NCBI GenBank assembly: GCA_002796245.1
Contig: PCWT01000008.1
Span: forward strand, 14,448 to 59,447
Origin: Gammaproteobacteria bacterium CG11_big_fil_rev_8_21_14_0_20_46_22
GTDB taxonomy: Bacteria; Pseudomonadota; Gammaproteobacteria; UBA12402
Direction: 5' to 3'
DNA length: 45,000 nt
Part shown: piece after piece, positions 16,524-25,743 of the stretch
How positions within the stretch are numbered: the first letter of the stretch is position 1
Layout: every line of letters begins with the position of its first letter
The notes under the pieces: generated by a model
Database searches by the model: none
What the model was told of the DNA's origin: nothing
What the model saw: the letters and a program-made list of their open reading frames with translations, nothing else
Program-made: the position numbers and the translations under genes

Positions 16524-16565
16524 TCCCTCGCCAAGTCCAGCACAATTTAGCCTAGAAAAAAATTT

Positions 16566-17582
16566 TTAACGATGGGTTTTCACCGCATCAATCAAAACGG
16601 ATACGTGCTCTGGCGGCGTGCCTGGTAAAATGCCGTGGCCCAAATTAAACACATGGCCCGGGTGATCACCAAATTCATCCATGATTCTTTTCACTTCGGC
16701 GCGAATGGCTTTTTCATCGCTGAACAAAATCACAGGGTCTAAATTACCCTGCAAGGCCACATGATCGCCCACGCGCTCACGCGCGCGCCCAATGTCCGTC
16801 ATCCAGTCCACGCCGACCCCTTGGCAACCGGTCGCCGCAATTTTCTCGAGCCAAGCACCGCCACCTTTGGTAAACACGATGGTCGGCACGCTCATCGCCT
16901 GCACAATCTTTCGAATGTATTGCAAAGAAAAGGCTTCGAACGCAGGCTCGGTGAGCACGCCGCCCCAGGTATCGAAAATTTGCACCACTTGCACACCAGC
17001 TTCAATTTGCGCCAGTAAATAGGCAGTCACCGCATCAGCCAGCGTAGATAACAAGGTATGCGCAAGCTCAGGCTCACGATAAATTAAGGTTTTAATGGTT
17101 TGAAACGTTTTACTTGCACCGCCTTCAACCATATAGCACGCCAAGGTCCAAGGGCTGCCGGAAAAGCCGATCAATGGCAGGTTTGCCGGCATTTCACGGC
17201 GGATGGTTTTTACCGCCTCCATCACGTACGATAAGCTTTCGTGAGGATCAGGCACCCGCAAAGTCTCAATCACCTTGGCGGTTTGGACAGGTCGCTCAAA
17301 CTTCGGGCCTTCACCTTCAGAAAAATACAAGCCCAAGCCCATGGCATCTGGGATCGTTAAAATATCGGAAAATAAAATCGCCGCATCCAAATCAAAACGG
17401 CGCAAAGGCTGCAAGGTCACTTCACAGGCCAACTCCGGGTTTTGGCAAAGCGCCATGAAGTTACCCGCTTGCTCACGCGTTTTGCGATACTCGGGCAAAT
17501 AGCGCCCAGCTTGTCGCATCAACCACACTGGCGTAACGTCTACCGACTTGCGTAACAACGCATTAATAAAGCGACAGTCCAT
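16566..17582 (-). CDS. hemE: Uroporphyrinogen decarboxylase
   Basis: Removes four carboxyl groups from uroporphyrinogen III to give coproporphyrinogen III in haem synthesis; cytosolic. The 338-residue product is slightly shorter than the common 350-355. It shows the N-terminal active-site segment [16 protein letters not shown] (residues 18-33), [14 protein letters not shown] with the catalytic Asp, the [17 protein letters not shown] motif, and the C-terminal [15 protein letters not shown]. It starts two bases after the aroK stop, so hofQ-aroK-hemE form one transcription unit. In many gammaproteobacteria aroK is followed by aroB; here hemE takes that place. Confidence 0.96.
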   Translation of the reverse strand: MDCRFINALLRKSVDVTPVWLMRQAGRYLPEYRKTREQAGNFMALCQNPELACEVTLQPLRRFDLDAAILFSDILTIPDAMGLGLYFSEGEGPKFERPVQTAKVIETLRVPDPHESLSYVMEAVKTIRREMPANLPLIGFSGSPWTLACYMVEGGASKTFQTIKTLIYREPELAHTLLSTLADAVTAYLLAQIEAGVQVVQIFDTWGGVLTEPAFEAFSLQYIRKIVQAMSVPTIVFTKGGGAWLEKIAATGCQGVGVDWMTDIGRARERVGDHVALQGNLDPVILFSDEKAIRAEVKRIMDEFGDHPGHVFNLGHGILPGTPPEHVSVLIDAVKTHR

Positions 17583-17584
17583 GA

Positions 17585-18109
17585 TTAATATCCTTGTTCT
17601 TCAAGGTGCTGCATGATTTTTCGCGTGACAGCTCGCACAGAATGCCCCGCCGTATCAAAGGTGACATCAGCAATTTCTTCATATAAAGGCTCACGATCGG
17701 CTTTCATTTCTTCAAGCTTGCCCTCAACGTCGTCGACCTGAAGCAAAGGACGGTGATCTTTGCGCTGAGTGCGCTCAAGCTGTTGATCGATGGAGGCGGT
17801 TAAATACACCACCAAACCACGGCCCGCCAAGAGATTGCGGTTTTCGGTTTTCAAGACCACATCGCCACCCGTGGCCAATACGCAATTGGGTTTTTCCACC
17901 AGCTCTCTGAGCACCTCTGTCTGGCGCTTGTGAAATCCTTCTTCGCCTTCCACATCATAAATCCAGCTAATACTCACACCAGTGCGGCTTTCGATCACCT
18001 GATCGGTGTCATAAAATTCCATCTTCAAGGCCTCGGCTAGCTCCAGGCCGATCGTGCTTTTGCCCGCCCCGCTCGGGCCGACTAAAAATATACTCGCTTT
18101 GTTTCTCAT
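17585..18109 (-). CDS. aroK: Shikimate kinase
   Basis: Phosphorylates shikimate at the 3-hydroxyl with ATP on the way to chorismate. The 174-residue product has Walker A GPSGAGKS at 11-18, the shikimate-contact FYDTDQVIE near residue 33, the R-rich LID region ([12 protein letters not shown]), and LATGGDVVL near residue 80. That last motif is normally GGG; the third glycine is an aspartate here, an uncommon change next to the shikimate pocket. The start overlaps the end of the secretin gene by four bases (ATGA). The hofQ-aroK order is conserved in enterobacteria and in pil operons. Confidence 0.94.
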   Translation of the reverse strand: MRNKASIFLVGPSGAGKSTIGLELAEALKMEFYDTDQVIESRTGVSISWIYDVEGEEGFHKRQTEVLRELVEKPNCVLATGGDVVLKTENRNLLAGRGLVVYLTASIDQQLERTQRKDHRPLLQVDDVEGKLEEMKADREPLYEEIADVTFDTAGHSVRAVTRKIMQHLEEQGY

Positions 18110-19353
18110 AGCGCTTGTTTAACCTCTTGTGGTGTCACAAAAACCAAGAGTTCTTGGTGTGTGTCTTGCCGCTTACGATATTGAAATAATTTTCCCACCA
18201 GCGGCATATCGGACAAAAACGGCACTCGTTCAATTTGCTCACTGTGTACATGCTCATAGATACCGCCCAAAACCACCGTTTGGCCATCGCGGACCAACAC
18301 TTGAGTTTGGACGCTTCGGGTATCGATCGCTGGTACACCCTGCACTTCTTTGGCACTGGGCTTATCCTGATTAACGTGCAAGTGTAGCAAAATTTTCCCA
18401 CCAGGAATAATGTCTGGTGTGACTTTTAATCGCAAAACCGCTTTTTTAAACGCCACGCTAGTCGCGCCCTCGCCGGCTTTTTCTTGATAGGGAATATCTT
18501 GACCTGACTCTATCACTGCCTCTTGGCGGTCGGCCGTGACCACCTTCGGGCTTGAAATGACCTCGGCAAAACCATCCGAGGCTAAAGCCGAGAGCTCGGC
18601 ATCGAGATGCACACCTGGCGCAAGCTTGACCATCGCAAGGCCCACATGCGCGGCATCAGGGTTGGCTGCTGGCAAATCCATCCATAGCCTGTCTTTAAGC
18701 GGCACATCAGCCAAGGCCGTATGTTTTGCCAGCTCATTGCTCCCAGCCAAGGTGCCGCTTAATCGTTTGCCCGACAAACCAAAACGAAGGCCAATTTCAG
18801 ATTCTTTTTCCTGATCAATGCTCACGATTCGCGCACGTATCATCACCTGTTGCACCGGCCTATCCATCGCCTGAATAACGGGCTTTAGACGGGAAAAATC
18901 GGCCTCGCTAGTTCTTAGCAATAAAGCATTGCCACGCTCATCAGCGGCCACCGTCCCCTCACCCAGAATGTGCTGGCCAGCCAAAGCTTTGGCCATATTT
19001 TTCGCATTGGCGTAGCGAAGCGCAATATAATGCGTGCTCAATGCCGCCGAGCCAGGCTCAAGCTGAGGAGAGATCCTTGGCGAAATCACCCAACTATCCC
19101 CCACACGCTTAGCCTGCAAATTGGCCGCCACTAAAATTGCCTGCAGCGCACGTGGCCAACTGGTGTTATTCAAGTGCAAACTTAATTTGCCTTTAACTTC
19201 ATCGTCTAAAATGACGTTCTCACCTGAAGCTTTAGCCACGGTTTCCAAGAGTTTGGCCACCGGTATGGCCTGAAAATCTAAAGAGACCGCAGAAGCTTGC
19301 GAGGCAACAAAACAAAAACTAAGACAAGCAATGTAAAAACCAAGTTTTTTCAT
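18106..19353 (-). CDS. Short PilQ/HofQ-type secretin
   Basis: Outer-membrane secretin ring for type IV pilus or DNA uptake. The 415 residues match the short HofQ/ComE class rather than the 650-750 residues of full PilQ, because the N-terminal AMIN domains are missing. In order there are a signal peptide (MKKLGFYIACLSFCFVASQASA), an STN/N0-like domain (residues 25-90), one N1 domain with YIALRYANAKNMAKAL, and the C-terminal secretin core with VLGGIYEHVHSEQIERVPFL and ELLVFVTP. It overlaps the upstream membrane-protein gene by 35 bases and aroK downstream by four. Neighbouring PilM-like and membrane proteins support an uptake-pilus role. Confidence 0.9.
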   Translation of the reverse strand: MKKLGFYIACLSFCFVASQASAVSLDFQAIPVAKLLETVAKASGENVILDDEVKGKLSLHLNNTSWPRALQAILVAANLQAKRVGDSWVISPRISPQLEPGSAALSTHYIALRYANAKNMAKALAGQHILGEGTVAADERGNALLLRTSEADFSRLKPVIQAMDRPVQQVMIRARIVSIDQEKESEIGLRFGLSGKRLSGTLAGSNELAKHTALADVPLKDRLWMDLPAANPDAAHVGLAMVKLAPGVHLDAELSALASDGFAEVISSPKVVTADRQEAVIESGQDIPYQEKAGEGATSVAFKKAVLRLKVTPDIIPGGKILLHLHVNQDKPSAKEVQGVPAIDTRSVQTQVLVRDGQTVVLGGIYEHVHSEQIERVPFLSDMPLVGKLFQYRKRQDTHQELLVFVTPQEVKQAL

Positions 19354-19783
19354 CTTCCACTAAGCGAAATCGATGCTGATCACTCACCAACCTCGCACCC
19401 TGGGCCAAATAGGCGCCGATAGGCACAAGGACAGATTCAGGCAATCCTTCACCCAACAGCAAAAAAGTTTTGTCATGATCCTTCACAACACCGTAACACT
19501 GAAGTTTTGAGGCCACCGCCTGCTTTAAATAGTCTGAGCGCTTTGGGGTACTGCTTATAACAACCTGCTTTGAAGGCAAAAAACCGGCCACGACCATCAG
19601 CAAAAAGCCCAGCAGCGCTAACACCGAGACCGAATATTTTAAAGCACGAACTTGCCTGATGACACCGAGGCTACTCACAGGCACCGCCAGACATGCCATA
19701 GCAAAACCACATTCACTGCAGTCAAAACAGCAGCAATTACCGCATAAACCCTGCCATATTTTTTTACACATTGCCTTGCCCAC
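19319..19783 (-). CDS. Putative inner-membrane accessory protein of the uptake-pilus operon
   Basis: I do not recognise this protein by sequence. Its place between a PilM-like gene and the secretin is that of PilN/PilO/PilP (HofN/O/P). It has one clear membrane segment (SVSVLALLGFLLMVVAGFL), then about 85 residues that could reach into the periplasm. The N-terminal 28 residues are Cys-rich (CGNCCCFDCSEC) and may not be translated; an ATG at 19699 would give 126 residues, while the longest frame begins with GTG at 19783. The 3' end overlaps the secretin gene by 35 bases. One short protein here, instead of three or four, suggests a reduced set. Confidence 0.6.
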   Translation of the reverse strand: MGKAMCKKIWQGLCGNCCCFDCSECGFAMACLAVPVSSLGVIRQVRALKYSVSVLALLGFLLMVVAGFLPSKQVVISSTPKRSDYLKQAVASKLQCYGVVKDHDKTFLLLGEGLPESVLVPIGAYLAQGARLVSDQHRFRLVEDEKTWFLHCLS

Positions 19784-19799
19784 AACTCAAACCAATCAT

Positions 19800-20588
19800 T
19801 CAAAAATTTTGAAGACACCCATCCTCCCAGCGCTTGGCTTTGCAGTGCACACAGTATGCAAGATACACGCCTAGATATTCAGGCTCACAATGATAAAACA
19901 CGTGTTGCTGACAACCGTCTGCTGGAAACAAACTAGACTCTCTAGCCAAACACACCCCGTAGAGTGGCTTTTGCACAAAGCCTTCGAGTATCGAGGGCCA
20001 AGCGGCGTGCAAAGCTTGTTCTCCTTCATACACACCCAAGGACCTGGGCGAAAGAGGCGGCTCTAAGCAATACACTTTAACGCTACGATCCTCAGCTAAC
20101 ACCACACAGGCTGTATCGCCCAGCCAATCATCCAGTTGAATTAAATACTCACGCTCGATGTCACAAGACGCATACGCCTTAATTTCAAATAAGCGATGAA
20201 AGCGCTTTCGTGTCAACAGCAGGAGACGTGAAAGCAATCGCTCTGGCAAGGCTTGCAAAAGGTAGGACGCCCCTTGCCCATTCACTTTTTGCAAGGCGCA
20301 GACCAAAGACCCAAAACCTTTTTTATGTCGTCGACGAAAATCCGTGGCACAAGCTTTTTCTGCCGCTTCGTCTAAAGCCTCAGCCGAAAACGGCTCTTCC
20401 AAAAAATCTTCAGGCGAAAACACAAACTGCAGGCATTTATGCGCCAAACGATGAGCCGCATTGATGCGCCCAAACAATTCCGACAAGGCGCCAAAGCCCT
20501 GAACGCACTCTTTTAACAGACAGCACTGATCGCGCACGAGCAACACCGAAAATGCCTCGCGCGACACGCCGACAAATATCATTAACAT
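19800..20588 (-). CDS. Divergent PilM/HofM-like protein
   Basis: Weakly recognisable, mainly by position as the first gene of a pilM...pilQ-aroK-type operon. The N-terminus IFVGVSREAFSVLLV is placed like the first phosphate-loop strand of actin-like PilM, but the usual IDIG-T/S residues are absent. The rest (262 residues) has Cys pairs near the C-terminus and no membrane segment or signal. PilM normally binds PilN at the cytoplasmic face of the inner membrane. If the call is right this is a degenerate, probably non-ATP-binding HofM-like member. The ATG at 20588 has no strong ribosome site; a second ATG follows two codons later. Confidence 0.5.
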   Translation of the reverse strand: MLMIFVGVSREAFSVLLVRDQCCLLKECVQGFGALSELFGRINAAHRLAHKCLQFVFSPEDFLEEPFSAEALDEAAEKACATDFRRRHKKGFGSLVCALQKVNGQGASYLLQALPERLLSRLLLLTRKRFHRLFEIKAYASCDIEREYLIQLDDWLGDTACVVLAEDRSVKVYCLEPPLSPRSLGVYEGEQALHAAWPSILEGFVQKPLYGVCLARESSLFPADGCQQHVFYHCEPEYLGVYLAYCVHCKAKRWEDGCLQNF

Positions 20589-20719
20589 CAGGATGAATCT
20601 TTAGATAAGAAGAGCTTCACTATGAAGCAACGAAGCAAGTTTTCAACAACAGTTTTTTACAGAGAATTTTTCTGGAAATAGCCAGAGTCGCTTTGTATGA
20701 AATGCCAAGTGAGTTGCAA

Positions 20720-20888
20720 TCCCCCGGGTTATCTCTCGCCGTAGCTGCTTCGCAGCAAAGGCGGATCAACCCAGGCTACTTTTTCTGCGTATTTGTAGCA
20801 ACCGTCTTTGCGAGGAGCGCAGCGACGAAGCAATCTCCAGGTTAATGAGCCAGATTGCCGCGCTCACTGGCGTTCGCTCGCAATGACG
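20720..20888. repeat. Composite palindromic repeat with two REP units
   Basis: The module CCCGGGTTAT ... ATCAACCCAGGCTAC occupies about 20723-20778. REP unit A is at 20804-20836 (CTTTGCGAGGAGCGCAGCGA ...) and unit B at 20853-20887, nearly identical to 79-112. The block lies just past the ponA stop. Bases 20589-20719, before the PilM-like gene, show no gene; they would hold the promoter of the secretin operon. Confidence 0.75.
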
Positions 20889-20914
20889 TTAGCGATAAAA
20901 TATAGCAACCGTCG

Positions 20915-23284
20915 TCAATAAACCTGCTGCTCCAGGGTTTCTTTGACCTGATTAGAATCAGCACTGGGAGCCACACTATCGCTGCTTTGCGCAGGCACGT
21001 CATTTTGCCTGAATGTTTCAAACACCGCGTCAGCCTCACCCGGTGCCGCCAGCGCACCCGTTTTCGGGTTAATTTTTACCCGCACCAAGCCGGGGGGCTC
21101 CGGCATCACCGACTCAGGCGCGCCATCGAGTGCTTTACCCATAAAGTCGATCCAAATCGGCAATGCCGCTTGGTTGCCAAATTCATACAGAGGTCTTGGC
21201 GAGTCAAACCCCATCCAGGCAGTAGCAACCAGATCATGGTTATACCCTGAAAACCAAGCATCGCGCTTATCGTTTGTGGTACCCGTTTTACCCGCCAAAT
21301 CATCGCGCTTTAAGCTAAGCGCGGTTTGCGCCGTGCCGTGTTTGATCACATCTTGCATGGCCAAAGTCATCAAGTAGGCATTTTGCGGTGTGATCACTTG
21401 CGGCGCAACATTATCTGGCGGTGTGGCTTGCGCATCGGTTAAACAAGCCTCACAAGCTTGCGGTAAATTCGCTTGATAAATCGTTTGTGTATCATTCATG
21501 GTGACATGATCGATCAAATGCGGCACCACCTTGTAACCCCCGTTAGCAAACACGGCATAGCCTGTGAGCATTTGCATGGGCGTAACCGAGGCCGTACCCA
21601 GCGCCAGCGATAAGCTATTGGGCAGTTGATCGCGCTGGAAACCAAAGCGCGTGGCGTAGTCAATCGCATACGGAATACCGATCAACTGTAACAAGCGGAT
21701 AGACACCAAGTTGCGTGATTGCATCAGTGCTTCTTTCAAGCTCGTCATGCCGTAAAATTTTCGCGTGTCATTTTCTGGACGCCAGAGTTGATCGTTATCT
21801 TCAAGTACCACCGGCGCATCGTTCAACATGCTAGCCAATGTGAAGCCCTTATCCAAAGCCGCTGAATAAATAAACGGCTTAAAACTTGAGCCGGGTTGAC
21901 GATTGGCTTGCGTCGCGCGATTAAACTGGCTACTGGCATACGAAAACCCACCCACCAAGGCTTTGATGGCACCATTTTCAGGGTGCATGGCAATCAGTAC
22001 CGCTTCAGCCGCAGGCACTTCGGCTAGCCACCCATGCGTGGTTTTATACGTAAAAATCACATCGCCCAGCGCTAAAATATCGCTAGCAGCATTAGGCTTA
22101 GGCGCCAAATATTCCTGGCCGTTTTTCATGTATTGCTTACGCGCCCAAGACAACCCCGCCCAGGGGATTGTTTCCAGCTTGCCGTTAGCCAACATGATAG
22201 TCGCCGACTGATCAGCCAAGCCAATGACCACTGCCGGCTGAAGGCGATTGACTGTTTTAATTTTTTGAAGCGCATCCTGCCAGGCCGTTAAATCATCGGG
22301 CACTTTTGTTCCAAAACTTTTTAGCACACCACGGTAACCGTGGCGTCGATCATACTGCATCTCACCTGTGAATACGGCTTGATTGGCCGCCAGCTGATCC
22401 GCTGAGTTGATCGTGGTGTAAACATCCAACCCTTTTTCATAGGCATCTTGGCCGTATTTCTCCGCCATCGCTTTTTGCACCATGGCTGCCACATACGGAG
22501 CTTTCACCTCAACACGCGGGCCGTGATAACTCGCTGTGAGCGGAGCTTTTACATATTGCTGATAGTCTGCTTTGCTGATGTAGCCCTGATCACGCATCCG
22601 TGTTAACACGTGATTTCGCCGATCCAAAGCCGCCTGCGGATTGTATAAAGGGTTTAAGGTGGATGGCGCTTTAGGCAAGCCTGCCAGCATCGCCATTTGC
22701 GGCACAGTGAGCTGCTTGAGCGGCTTACCGTAATACGTAAAAGCCGCGGCTTGCAATCCGTAGGCGCGGTTTCCATAGAAAATTTTATTAAAATAGAGCT
22801 CTAAGACTTTATCTTTAGAGAGTTCATGGTTAATGCGCATGGACAACAAAATCTCGCGCAGCTTGCGGATATAGGTTTTTTTGCGCGTTAAAAAGTAGTT
22901 TCGCGCAACTTGCATGGTGATGGTACTGCCACCCTGTGCTTTTCGACCCGTGGTCACCAGCACCAAAGCCGCGCGACCCAAGCCCCAAATATCAATACCG
23001 CCGTGCGAGTAAAAGCGCTCATCTTCGGTCGCCAAGCTCGCGTCAATCATCATTTTCGGGATTTGATCCAGCGTCACAGGGATGCGACGCTTAGCGCCAT
23101 ATTCGGCGATGAGTTGATCATCCGCGGTGTAGATACGCAAAGGTTGCTGCAACTGCACATCTTTTAAGGTTTTAACATTCGGCAAGCCAGCTTCTAAATA
23201 CACCAGCAACACCGTTGCGAGCAAACAGACGATAAACGCCAAGGCAACACATGCCCAAAATAATCGCTTAAAGAACTTTTTCAT
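20915..23284 (-). CDS. mrcA: Penicillin-binding protein 1A
   Basis: Bifunctional peptidoglycan synthase: an N-terminal GT51 glycosyltransferase and a C-terminal transpeptidase in the periplasm. Of 789 residues, about 8-30 form the membrane anchor. GT51 motifs are seen: ATEDERFYSHGG with catalytic Glu87, GGSTITMQVARNYFL (118-132), and the ELYFNKIFYGNRAYG segment near 162-176. Transpeptidase motifs are SSFK at 466-469 with nucleophile Ser466, SRN at 523-525 and KTGT at 666-669. It is upstream of the uptake-pilus operon on the same strand, whereas in many gammaproteobacteria ponA and pilM are divergent. A composite REP block follows its stop. Confidence 0.96.
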   Translation of the reverse strand: MKKFFKRLFWACVALAFIVCLLATVLLVYLEAGLPNVKTLKDVQLQQPLRIYTADDQLIAEYGAKRRIPVTLDQIPKMMIDASLATEDERFYSHGGIDIWGLGRAALVLVTTGRKAQGGSTITMQVARNYFLTRKKTYIRKLREILLSMRINHELSKDKVLELYFNKIFYGNRAYGLQAAAFTYYGKPLKQLTVPQMAMLAGLPKAPSTLNPLYNPQAALDRRNHVLTRMRDQGYISKADYQQYVKAPLTASYHGPRVEVKAPYVAAMVQKAMAEKYGQDAYEKGLDVYTTINSADQLAANQAVFTGEMQYDRRHGYRGVLKSFGTKVPDDLTAWQDALQKIKTVNRLQPAVVIGLADQSATIMLANGKLETIPWAGLSWARKQYMKNGQEYLAPKPNAASDILALGDVIFTYKTTHGWLAEVPAAEAVLIAMHPENGAIKALVGGFSYASSQFNRATQANRQPGSSFKPFIYSAALDKGFTLASMLNDAPVVLEDNDQLWRPENDTRKFYGMTSLKEALMQSRNLVSIRLLQLIGIPYAIDYATRFGFQRDQLPNSLSLALGTASVTPMQMLTGYAVFANGGYKVVPHLIDHVTMNDTQTIYQANLPQACEACLTDAQATPPDNVAPQVITPQNAYLMTLAMQDVIKHGTAQTALSLKRDDLAGKTGTTNDKRDAWFSGYNHDLVATAWMGFDSPRPLYEFGNQAALPIWIDFMGKALDGAPESVMPEPPGLVRVKINPKTGALAAPGEADAVFETFRQNDVPAQSSDSVAPSADSNQVKETLEQQVY

Positions 23285-23713
23285 GCCCAGTCACAACACA
23301 TCAAAGCGGGCAGTATAGCGGGCTTTAGCCGCTTTTTAAATGCCCGACAGCCAATGAGGCTCTAGGGCGCACCCCTAACTCGGAACCACGGCCAGCATAA
23401 AATCCATGCCGCCTGGGACTTATGGAAAGTTACCCGTCTATCGGCAGATTAAATTGCTTTTCATGAGGAAGGCTTGAGTCATCCACATTGTCCGATCCCA
23501 AGTGAACATTGGGATCATCATCTCCACTGACCAGGACAGTATAACTATTAAAGGAGGCCGGCTAATCGCGGATCCGGTCGATGGCGCAAGCTCGCAACCT
23601 AAATCTTATACGCTCAATTCAACCCCAAATTAAGCCGTGTGCTTGCTTGACTTTAAAGTGCAAACATTCAATCATTGGCCCTCATTTTTTCACACCAAAG
23701 GAACCCAAAACCC
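23285..23713. other. 429-base intergenic region with a possible gene remnant
   Basis: No complete gene is seen. On the minus strand 23431-23561 is open for about 43 codons and ends in a stop, with a protein-like acidic translation (SGDDDPNVHLGSDNVDDSSL and so on), but it has no start codon. A strong AAAGGAGG lies at 23550-23557 on the plus strand, too far from any convincing start. The region contains the promoters of mrcA and of the beta-barrel gene, which I cannot place with confidence. Confidence 0.4.
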
Positions 23714-24349
23714 ATGAAAACAGCTTCTAAATCTCTACTTTTAACCGCTATCGTATTACCTGGCTTCGCGATGGCAGGCTCATCCACAATCAGGCCATCG
23801 GCCAACAACACTCCCATTTACCTCGGTATGGGCCTCGGTGTTCAAAGCCTGAAAGCTGAGAACCGCTTCGAAAACGGCGGCCAAGATGACTTTGGCAGTC
23901 ACGGCCTACTCGCTGGCCTCTACGCAGGTTACAACCACCACTTTGCACGCCGCTTTAACTTAGGTGGCGAAGTCTTCTTTAATTTGGCCAACACCAGCGC
24001 CTCTTCCTATGGATCATACGACCCATCATTACATTTTAAAAACCGTTACGAGTACGGCCTTCGCTTGTTACCGGGTTATCAGCTAACCCAAAATACGTTT
24101 TTCCATCTGATTTTGGGCGTGGAAAACGCTTCCTTTAAATCTAGCACAGGCGGCTACAACAAGACCTACACCAAAACTGCGCCTGTAATCGGTATTGGTA
24201 GCACCACTGGCTTCACGCAACACCTCGCATTAAGAGGCGATATCAGCTACGCAAGTTTCCCAAGAGAATCTTACACGCTCAATGGCACAAGCTTCAAAAC
24301 TCGCTCGTCCATGGTCGAAGCGATGCTGTCTCTCGTTTACAGGTTCTAA
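23714..24349 (+). CDS. Small outer-membrane beta-barrel protein
   Basis: Probable outer-membrane protein of the OmpW/OmpA-like eight-strand class. The 211 residues start with a typical signal peptide (MKTASKSLLLTAIVLPGFAMA) cut after Ala21. The rest alternates polar and hydrophobic residues with many aromatic residues and Gly (LGMGLGVQSL, LLAGLYAGYNHHF, YEYGLRLLPGYQL). It ends in LSLVYRF, the terminal Phe being the usual BAM recognition signal. The start at 23714 is set by the signal peptide and an AAGGA upstream; 13 further in-frame codons are ignored. It is monocistronic with a strong terminator. A specific function such as adhesion, small-molecule passage or immune evasion cannot be read. 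Confidence 0.82.
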   Translation: MKTASKSLLLTAIVLPGFAMAGSSTIRPSANNTPIYLGMGLGVQSLKAENRFENGGQDDFGSHGLLAGLYAGYNHHFARRFNLGGEVFFNLANTSASSYGSYDPSLHFKNRYEYGLRLLPGYQLTQNTFFHLILGVENASFKSSTGGYNKTYTKTAPVIGIGSTTGFTQHLALRGDISYASFPRESYTLNGTSFKTRSSMVEAMLSLVYRF

Positions 24350-24364
24350 TGTTGAGCAGAGCCT

Positions 24365-24392
24365 ATGCCCCTGCATATCAGGGGCATTTTTT
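24365..24392 (+). terminator. Intrinsic terminator of the beta-barrel gene
   Basis: ATGCCCCTG at 24365-24373 pairs perfectly with CAGGGGCAT at 24379-24387, with a five-base loop and six T at 24387-24392. It lies 15 bases past the stop. Confidence 0.9.
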
Positions 24393-24457
24393 ATTACCCC
24401 AGCACTTTCCTTTCTGTTAGACTCGCAAACCATGCAACGTCATGGACAGGACCCCTT

Positions 24458-25735
24458 ATGAACCCATCTAAACGCGCCATTTTTGTTTGCCTGGCTGGCG
24501 CTCTTTTCTTTTATTACGCGTTTTTCCAAATGGCCATATTCAACAGCTTAAGCCAGGATTTGCTGGTATCGTTTCATTTACAAGCCGCGCAGCTCGGCAA
24601 CTTATCCGGTGCCTACTTTTTGGCTGATGCCATCGTGCTCATCCCCACCGGTTTATTGCTGGATCGCTTTTCAGCGAAAGGGTTGATGCTGATTGTGATG
24701 GGCTTATGCACCATCAGCACCTTATTCTTTGCTTACACCACATCGCTAAGCGTGGCCACAACTGCGCATGCCATTGCCGGCATTGGCAACGCCTTTGCCT
24801 TTTTAGGTAGCATGACACTGGCCTCTCGCTTTTTAAGCCACAAGCGCTTAGCACTCGGCATGGGCTTAATTATTACGATCGGCATGATTGCTGGCGTGGT
24901 GGCACAAACCCCGTTCACGTTGCTGATTCAACACGTAGGCTGGCGCCACGCGGTCATGATCAACGGTCTCAGTGGTGTGCTGATTTGGGTATTCATGCTG
25001 CTTGCCCTCAAAGACAAGCCCGACAATGCCATCTTGCCACAATCCACACAGTCACTCTCACTAATTAAGCAAATCGCGAAAGTCACGCGCAACCCTCAAA
25101 ACTGGATCTGCGGTGCTTACACCACGCTAATGTATTTGCCGATTGTCATTTTAGGTGAGCTTTGGGGTGTGATGTACTTAACACAAGCCCGCGGTTTTAC
25201 CACGACGCACGCAAGCAACATCACCAGCATGATTTTTTTAGGTATGATGTTGGGCTCGCCGGTGCTTGGCTGGTTCTCCGATAAAATCACACGACGAAAA
25301 TCACCCATGATCCTCACCGCCTTGCTCACACTCAGCACTGTAGCGTGGATCTTGTACGACCCTTATCTTTCCATGAGCAGTTTGATGGCTTTGTTTTTCG
25401 CGCTCGGATTTTTTGCCTGCGGGCAAGTGATCTCTTACCCCACCATGGCTGAGTGTAATCCTGTTCAGCTCACAGGCTCAGCACTGAGCATTGTGGCCAT
25501 CACATTGAATCTCGGCAGCGCGATCACCCAGCCCTTGTTCGGGTGGATCATGCACTGGAATTACCCCGCCAGCCAACACATCACACAGTACGCACCAGGT
25601 GACTACAACTCTGCGATTATTATTTTGCCCGTCGCACTCATCCTTGCAATAGGCTTAAGCCTGCGCGTGCGTGAAACGTTTTGCCGTAATGATTTAATGA
25701 GCGAAGAAACACCTAGCAGTGCAACACAGGTTTAA
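24458..25735 (+). CDS. Major facilitator superfamily transporter
   Basis: Inner-membrane secondary carrier with twelve predicted helices in 425 residues. The motif-A type loop GLLLDRFSAKGL after helix 2 and WFSDKITRRKS in the second half mark the MFS fold. The charge pattern resembles the carriers annotated as amino-acid, nucleoside or phthalate-like permeases in intracellular gammaproteobacteria, but the substrate is not readable. The frame extends 31 codons upstream across the preceding terminator, so the ATG at 24458 is chosen, with AGGA upstream. It converges on hicB with only eight bases between stop codons and no visible terminator, so its transcript may run antisense into hicBA. Confidence 0.9.
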   Translation: MNPSKRAIFVCLAGALFFYYAFFQMAIFNSLSQDLLVSFHLQAAQLGNLSGAYFLADAIVLIPTGLLLDRFSAKGLMLIVMGLCTISTLFFAYTTSLSVATTAHAIAGIGNAFAFLGSMTLASRFLSHKRLALGMGLIITIGMIAGVVAQTPFTLLIQHVGWRHAVMINGLSGVLIWVFMLLALKDKPDNAILPQSTQSLSLIKQIAKVTRNPQNWICGAYTTLMYLPIVILGELWGVMYLTQARGFTTTHASNITSMIFLGMMLGSPVLGWFSDKITRRKSPMILTALLTLSTVAWILYDPYLSMSSLMALFFALGFFACGQVISYPTMAECNPVQLTGSALSIVAITLNLGSAITQPLFGWIMHWNYPASQHITQYAPGDYNSAIIILPVALILAIGLSLRVRETFCRNDLMSEETPSSATQV

Positions 25736-25743
25736 AATATAGC

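Noticed and set aside
16387-16545. N-terminal extension of trmB by 53 residues
   Set aside because: The extension is encoded by the hairpin element, and the conserved protein begins at MTQKTF.
23550-23710. Small plus-strand gene starting at 23580 after AAAGGAGG
   Set aside because: The spacing from the purine-rich site is more than 20 bases, and the translation runs out of frame into the beta-barrel signal peptide with no recognisable features.
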